Below the pieces are notes generated by a model. The model did no database searches and was not told the DNA's origin. It saw only the letters and a list, made by a program, of their open reading frames with translations. DNA of 64,000 nt from Collinsella aerofaciens (lineage in GTDB: Bacteria > Actinomycetota > Coriobacteriia > Coriobacteriales > Coriobacteriaceae): the NCBI RefSeq assembly GCF_020181355.1, contig NZ_CP084004.1:1054001-1118000 (forward strand), written 5' to 3'. A program made the position numbers and the translations under genes. Below are positions 59,928 through 64,000 of the stretch, piece after piece (the stretch's first letter is position 1; the number at the start of each line of letters is the position of its first letter).

Positions 59928-59951
59928 CGCCGTTCTAACGAACGGCGGACC
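59928..59951. repeat. Hairpin in the htpG-YhgE gap
   Basis: CCGCCGTTC-TAAC-GAACGGCGG-type perfect inverted repeat, the second of three successive stem-loops in this gap. Confidence 0.65.
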
Positions 59952-59963
59952 AGTCGACGCTGC

Positions 59964-60063
59964 GCGGGCGCCAGAGCGACAACTTGTCATTCAAAGAGGA
60001 CGGCATGACCAGAAGGTCTATGCCGTCCTCTTTTCATGCCAATTTGTTCGCTCTGGCGCCCGC
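59964..60063. repeat. Nested 100-bp palindrome
   Basis: Outer arms of 16 bp (59964-59979 and 60048-60063, perfect) enclose an inner 14-bp perfect stem (59993-60006 and 60020-60033) whose loop has a further GACC-AGAA-GGTC pairing. A T run follows the inner stem, so it may act as a terminator, but the outer arms make it more than that. Confidence 0.8.
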
Positions 60064-60106
60064 TCGCTGGCATTGCAAAAACATCGACGTTGCCGTGGTC
60101 CTAAGT

Positions 60107-60160
60107 AGTCATTGGGGACGTTTTTGTTTGACTAGTCGTTTAAGAACGTCCCCGATGACT
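60107..60160. repeat. Inverted repeat with GGGGACGTT arms
   Basis: AGTCATTGGGGACGTT (60107-60122) and AACGTCCCCGATGACT (60145-60160), 15 of 16 positions paired with one G-T. Related to the GGGACGTTCC sequence at 57643-57652, suggesting a dispersed intergenic repeat family. Confidence 0.6.
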
Positions 60161-60310
60161 ATTTGAATTGCTAATTTGTGCGGGTTGTGGTTTTGTGACC
60201 TGCTGAAATTTAGGATACTGTACATCTGTACGTTAACTCATCTTCGTAGTATATTGCTACCCGCAAAACTCAACACCATTGTGCTTTGAGACGTTAAAGC
60301 GCCTACTACA

Positions 60311-63136
60311 ATGGTTGTCGATAGTACGATTCGATTTAACGACAGGATGGATGGTCCAAGCGTGAGTCTCGGCAGCAAACTATCCAATGCAAAGGTGTCC
60401 TTTGCGATATTTAAGCGCGACATTAAGCGACTGCTTGTGAACCCCGTCGCCCTGGTGGTTACCCTAGGCGTGTGCGTTATTCCCTCGCTGTATGCCTGGT
60501 ATAACATCGTGGCAAACTGGGATCCGTATGGAAACACCCAAGGCATCAAGATTGCTATCGCCAACAACGATCGAGGCACCCAAAACGACTTGGTGGGTGA
60601 GCTCAACGCTGGCGACAAAGTGGTCGACCAGCTCAAGGAGAATCATCAGTTGGGCTGGACGTTCGTCGACTCGACGGCCGATGCCAAGGAGGGCGTCGAG
60701 AGCGGCGAGTACTATGCCGCTATCGTGATTCCCAAGAACTTCTCGGATAACCTGGTTTCGATGCTCGACGGCAACTACCATCAGCCCAAGCTCACGTACT
60801 ACGTCAATGAGAAGAAGAGCGCCATTGCGCCCAAGGTTACCGATACCGGTGCAAACACCATCGAGGAGCAGATCAACTCGGAATTTGTCTCTACGGTAGG
60901 CAAGACTGTTGCCGGTATCGCCAAGGATGCCGGTGTCGATTTAAAGGACAAGGCAACCCAGACTCAGGACTCGCTGGCAAGTTCGGTGTCCGAGGCGTCC
61001 GACACCTTGGGCGAGGTGCGCGATTCGATTGGCGATATGAATGCCGCCATCGATAAGACGAGCGGCGCTATCGCCTCGGCTGATGCGGCACTTGCCGGCT
61101 TGCAAGGCCAGGCACCGTCGCTGACGCAGGCGATCTCCCAGGGCAACGACCTGCTGAGCGAAGCTCGCACCACGGCGGGCAACTCCATCACCTCGCTCTC
61201 CAAGGCGCTCTCGGAAGGCAGCCTTGCGCTCACCAAGACGTCGGCCTCTGCGAACGCTGCCATCGGCAAGCTGACGGGCGCGGTCACATCTACGACCACC
61301 CGTATCGACAACTCGCTCGAGTCTCTTCAAGCGACGATCGACCACAATAAGGCCGTTATCGGGCACTTGGAGATTCTCGCCAATGACACGTCGACAGGTT
61401 CCGAGGAAATTGACGCGCGCATTGTATCGACCATCGATTTGCTTCGAGAGCAGAATGAAAAGCTTCAGAGCATCAAGGACGGTCTGTCCGCGCAGTCGAG
61501 CGCCATGGCGAATGACGCAGCGGCTGTTTCGGGTGCCAGTGACGCTATCAATAACGCAATTCATACCGGTGCGACCAACCTTGGCCAAGCCCAGACGGAC
61601 TTGGGCCAAAACGCGCTGCCGAAGGCCTCGAGCGCGCTCGACTCTTTTGCTGCCGTTTCGGGCGACCTGACCGGTATCGTCTCGGGTATGACACCTACAC
61701 TTGCAAATGCGCGCGGCACGTTGGCGCAGCTTAGCGCTACGCTCGGCCAGGCCAAGACCACGCTGTCCCAGACCGATTCCTCGCTTGCCAAGGTCCAGGA
61801 CAAGCTTGCAACCGCCGCCAATGACATCGCGGCGCTGCAGACCTCCGAGTCCATGGGCGAGCTGGCCGATCTGATGGGCGTCGATGTCAATGACGTGGCA
61901 GATTTCATGGCATCTCCGGTTGAGCTCGCGTCCAAGTCGATCTATCCGGTTAAGAGCTTCGGCTCGGGCATTGCCCCGTTCTATACCAACCTGGCGCTTT
62001 GGGTGGGCGGCTACGTGCTTATCGCCATCTACAAGCTCGAGGTCGATCGCGAAGGCATCGGCAGCTTTACCGCGCGTCAGGGCTACTTTGGCCGCTGGTT
62101 GCTCCTGGTGATCCTGGGCGCGTTGCAGGCCATCATCGTTACGGTAGGCGATCTGGTGATTGGCGTGCAGTGCGTCAGCCCGCTGCTGTTCGTGCTGGGC
62201 GGCATCGCCATTTCGTTCACCTACGTCAATATCATCTATGCGCTGTCCACCACGTTTAAGCATATCGGCAAGGCTATCGGCGTCATTCTCGTCATCGTGC
62301 AGATCCCGGGTTCGTCGGGCATGTACCCCATCGAGATGATGCCCGGCTTCTTCCAGTGGCTGCACCCGCTGCTGCCCTTTACCTACGGCATCAATCTGCT
62401 GCGCGAGACGGTCGGCGGCATGTATTCGTTCAACTACCTGTTCAACCTGTGCATTCTGGGCGTGTTCTTGATCGTGGCGCTCTTTATCGGCCTGCAGCTG
62501 CGTCCGCTGCTGCTCAACCTTAACCTGCTCTTTGATAAGCAGCTTTCCACGACGGGCCTCATGATCTGCGAGTCCAACGACCTGCCGCGCCAGCGCTATT
62601 CGCTGCGCACGGCCATGCGCGTCATGCTCGATTCCGATTCGTACCGTCGCGAGCTGCTCGATCATGCCGTGGCGTTTGAGCATCGCTACCCGTACTACAT
62701 CAAGGGCGGTTTTGCTGCCGTGGTAGGCGTGCAGGTCCTGCTCTTTGTGCTCTCGACGGTGCTCGATATCGACAATAACGGCAAGATTATCCTGCTCGTT
62801 ATCTGGATCATTTCGGTTATCGCCATCTGTGGCTGGCTCATCAACATCGAGTACATCCGTGCGAGCCTCAATACCCAGATGCGTATCTCGGCGCTTTCGG
62901 ACGAGGACCTTCGCCGCGAGATGCGCGAGCACACGGCTGCCATCCCTGCTGCCCGTCGCATGTTTGGTCTCAACGCCAGCGAGCGGGGCACCAAGGACAG
63001 CGAACAGCCCACGAGCCGTCTGCCGCATATCGGTGCGCATCGTAAGGCTCAAGATGTCGACGACGTTGACAACGTAAGCGGAAACGACGGGGACACCACC
63101 CCGCTTGGCAAGCACTCTAAAGGAGGTGAGGCATAA
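60311..63136 (+). CDS. YhgE/Pip-family membrane protein, first of a pair
   Basis: 941 aa by the longest frame; GTG 60362 (MSLGSKLSNAKV, with GGATGG seven bases upstream) may be the true start. N-terminal helix LLVNPVALVVTLGVCVIPSLYAW, then SWDPYGNT-like NWDPYGNTQGIKIAIANND, a long extracytoplasmic coiled-coil region (about 200-560, Ala/Ser/Thr-rich), and an ABC-2-type C-terminal membrane domain of about six helices (from 560 to 850). The family includes phage-infection proteins and type VII secretion-linked proteins. The two tandem genes (3 bp coupling by AAAGGAGGTGAG) probably work as a heteromer. Confidence 0.88.
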   Translation: MVVDSTIRFNDRMDGPSVSLGSKLSNAKVSFAIFKRDIKRLLVNPVALVVTLGVCVIPSLYAWYNIVANWDPYGNTQGIKIAIANNDRGTQNDLVGELNAGDKVVDQLKENHQLGWTFVDSTADAKEGVESGEYYAAIVIPKNFSDNLVSMLDGNYHQPKLTYYVNEKKSAIAPKVTDTGANTIEEQINSEFVSTVGKTVAGIAKDAGVDLKDKATQTQDSLASSVSEASDTLGEVRDSIGDMNAAIDKTSGAIASADAALAGLQGQAPSLTQAISQGNDLLSEARTTAGNSITSLSKALSEGSLALTKTSASANAAIGKLTGAVTSTTTRIDNSLESLQATIDHNKAVIGHLEILANDTSTGSEEIDARIVSTIDLLREQNEKLQSIKDGLSAQSSAMANDAAAVSGASDAINNAIHTGATNLGQAQTDLGQNALPKASSALDSFAAVSGDLTGIVSGMTPTLANARGTLAQLSATLGQAKTTLSQTDSSLAKVQDKLATAANDIAALQTSESMGELADLMGVDVNDVADFMASPVELASKSIYPVKSFGSGIAPFYTNLALWVGGYVLIAIYKLEVDREGIGSFTARQGYFGRWLLLVILGALQAIIVTVGDLVIGVQCVSPLLFVLGGIAISFTYVNIIYALSTTFKHIGKAIGVILVIVQIPGSSGMYPIEMMPGFFQWLHPLLPFTYGINLLRETVGGMYSFNYLFNLCILGVFLIVALFIGLQLRPLLLNLNLLFDKQLSTTGLMICESNDLPRQRYSLRTAMRVMLDSDSYRRELLDHAVAFEHRYPYYIKGGFAAVVGVQVLLFVLSTVLDIDNNGKIILLVIWIISVIAICGWLINIEYIRASLNTQMRISALSDEDLRREMREHTAAIPAARRMFGLNASERGTKDSEQPTSRLPHIGAHRKAQDVDDVDNVSGNDGDTTPLGKHSKGGEA

Positions 63137-64000
63137 ATGAAAAACATCCTGCACCTGTTTAAGCGCGATGTCCAAAACGTGTCCCGCTCCGTGATCGGCT
63201 TGGTTGTTGTGATGGGCCTGATCATCGTGCCGTGCCTGTACGCGTGGTTTAACATCGCCGGAAGCTGGGATCCCTACGGCAATACCGGCAACCTTAAAAT
63301 TGCAGTGGTCAACACTGACGAGGGCTACGAGAGCGATCTGATTCCCGTCGAGGTCAACGTGGGCGAAAACGTAACCGCCACCCTGCGCGGCAACGAGAAC
63401 TTCGACTGGGTCGTCCTCAACGACCGCGATAAGGCGATTGAGGGCGTTAAGTCGGGCGCATACTATGCGGCCGTTGTTATCCCTAAAAGTTTTAGCGCAG
63501 ACATGATGACGCTCTTCTCGACCGACGTGAAGCACGCCGATATCGAGTTCTATGAGAACCAGAAGGCCAACGCCATCGCACAGATCGTGACCGAGAAGGG
63601 CTCGAGCGCCGTCCAGAGCCAGGTCAACGAGACCTTTACCAAGACCATTACGACTATCGGCCTTAAGACCGTGTCCAGCCTGCTCGACTATATGAGCACC
63701 GACCAGGTGAGCAACTTTATCGCCAATCTGTCCTCTACACTGGGCGATTCGGTCGAGGACCTGCAGGACGTTCAGGCGAGCGCGACGTCACTCGCGGGCA
63801 TTTTGAGCTCTACGTCCGATTCGTTGACATCGGCGGGTGGCATGCTCAAGCAGACGGGCACCGTTGATGAGTCGACGAAGCAGCTGATGGAGCACGCCAA
63901 GAACGGAATCAATGATTCCAAGGAAGCGCTCAAGGCCGCCAGCGATGCCGTTGACGCGGCGATTGACGGAAGCGCGGGCTCGTTCGACAACGTGTCCGCC
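63137..64000 (+). CDS. YhgE/Pip-family membrane protein, second of a pair (runs off the window)
   Basis: The first 288 codons are present. ATG 63137 directly follows the stop of the previous gene and has a perfect AAGGAGGTGAG site. N-terminal helix VIGLVVVMGLIIVPCLYAWF followed by SWDPYGNTGNLKIAVVNTDEG, the same motif as in the first gene, then the start of the exported helical region. Paralogous to the neighbour, probably from a tandem duplication. Confidence 0.9.
   Translation, partial: MKNILHLFKRDVQNVSRSVIGLVVVMGLIIVPCLYAWFNIAGSWDPYGNTGNLKIAVVNTDEGYESDLIPVEVNVGENVTATLRGNENFDWVVLNDRDKAIEGVKSGAYYAAVVIPKSFSADMMTLFSTDVKHADIEFYENQKANAIAQIVTEKGSSAVQSQVNETFTKTITTIGLKTVSSLLDYMSTDQVSNFIANLSSTLGDSVEDLQDVQASATSLAGILSSTSDSLTSAGGMLKQTGTVDESTKQLMEHAKNGINDSKEALKAASDAVDAAIDGSAGSFDNVSA

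Overview
The window looks like a chromosomal segment of a gut Coriobacteriia bacterium, most likely Collinsella or a close relative. The basis is high-GC coding sequence, monoderm-type gene content (sortless Tad pilus locus without a secretin, YhgE/Pip proteins, S11 D,D-carboxypeptidase, a CpsB/CpsD-type tyrosine phosphoregulation module) and Coriobacteria-like accessory genes. The genus is inferred from general familiarity, not from a search.

Layout. 1-0.8 kb: N-terminal part of an M32 carboxypeptidase (minus). 0.9-4.9 kb: T-box leader with Phe specifier UUC and pheST. 5.0-7.9 kb: ECF metal-transport operon (nikMN-nikQ-nikO) behind a sigma70 promoter and a NikR-type operator. 7.9-11.7 kb: Zn-dependent phospholipase C-like protein, an AbiEi/nuclease-like protein, an inverted-repeat element and pyk. 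12.0-14.9 kb: a Ca2+-type P-ATPase behind a strongly structured leader that pairs with its own ribosome-binding site. 15.0-16.6 kb: an IS30-family element inserted between the ATPase and its terminator. 16.7-17.9 kb: rsgA. 18.1-19.6 kb: IS256-family copy A. 19.7-29.3 kb: a Tad/Flp pilus locus (cpaB, tadZ, tadA, tadB, tadC, two pilin-like genes, TadE/TadG-like genes, DUF192). 29.3-29.7 kb: orphan antitoxin with a toxin stub. 29.7-31.4 kb: second, diverged IS30-family element. 31.4-37.6 kb: tRNA-Phe, a 62-bp-period repeat, a GH5-like protein with a degenerate active site, rsmI, metG, rsmA, tatD, tRNA-Leu(CAG). 37.6-39.6 kb: a tRNA-anchored duplication and an inverted-repeat element interrupted by IS256 copy B. 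39.7-43.7 kb: SPFH protein, rlmH, proC, small membrane protein, serS. 44.3-45.3 kb: three identical tRNA-Arg(ACG) genes with repeat elements. 45.4-49.5 kb: large unknown protein, tRNA-Ser(GCU), D,D-carboxypeptidase. 49.7-54.8 kb: two two-component systems around pstB. 55.0-57.6 kb: Wzz/CpsD/CpsB trio and a GNAT enzyme. 57.8-64 kb: htpG, a palindrome-rich gap, and two tandem YhgE/Pip genes, the second cut by the window edge.

Functional links. Phe charging is coupled to pheST by the T-box, and the cognate tRNA-Phe(GAA) lies in the same window. The nik genes form a nickel (or cobalt) ECF importer, with the operator arguing for nickel. The Tad genes form one co-oriented, mostly overlapping operon whose upstream region was hit by IS256. 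pstB followed by a PhoP/PhoR-like pair suggests phosphate control. The VanR/VanS-like pair is divergent from a D,D-carboxypeptidase, suggesting cell-wall regulation.

The least explained signals are (i) about 190-bp direct duplications anchored on tRNA 3' ends plus terminators, carrying a conserved multi-hairpin core with compensatory changes; (ii) the pseudoknotted leader of the P-type ATPase; (iii) IS30-like elements with 13-bp flanking repeats and about 40-bp perfect palindromes next to one end; and (iv) a tRNA-Phe-proximal tandem hairpin repeat of exact 62-bp period.
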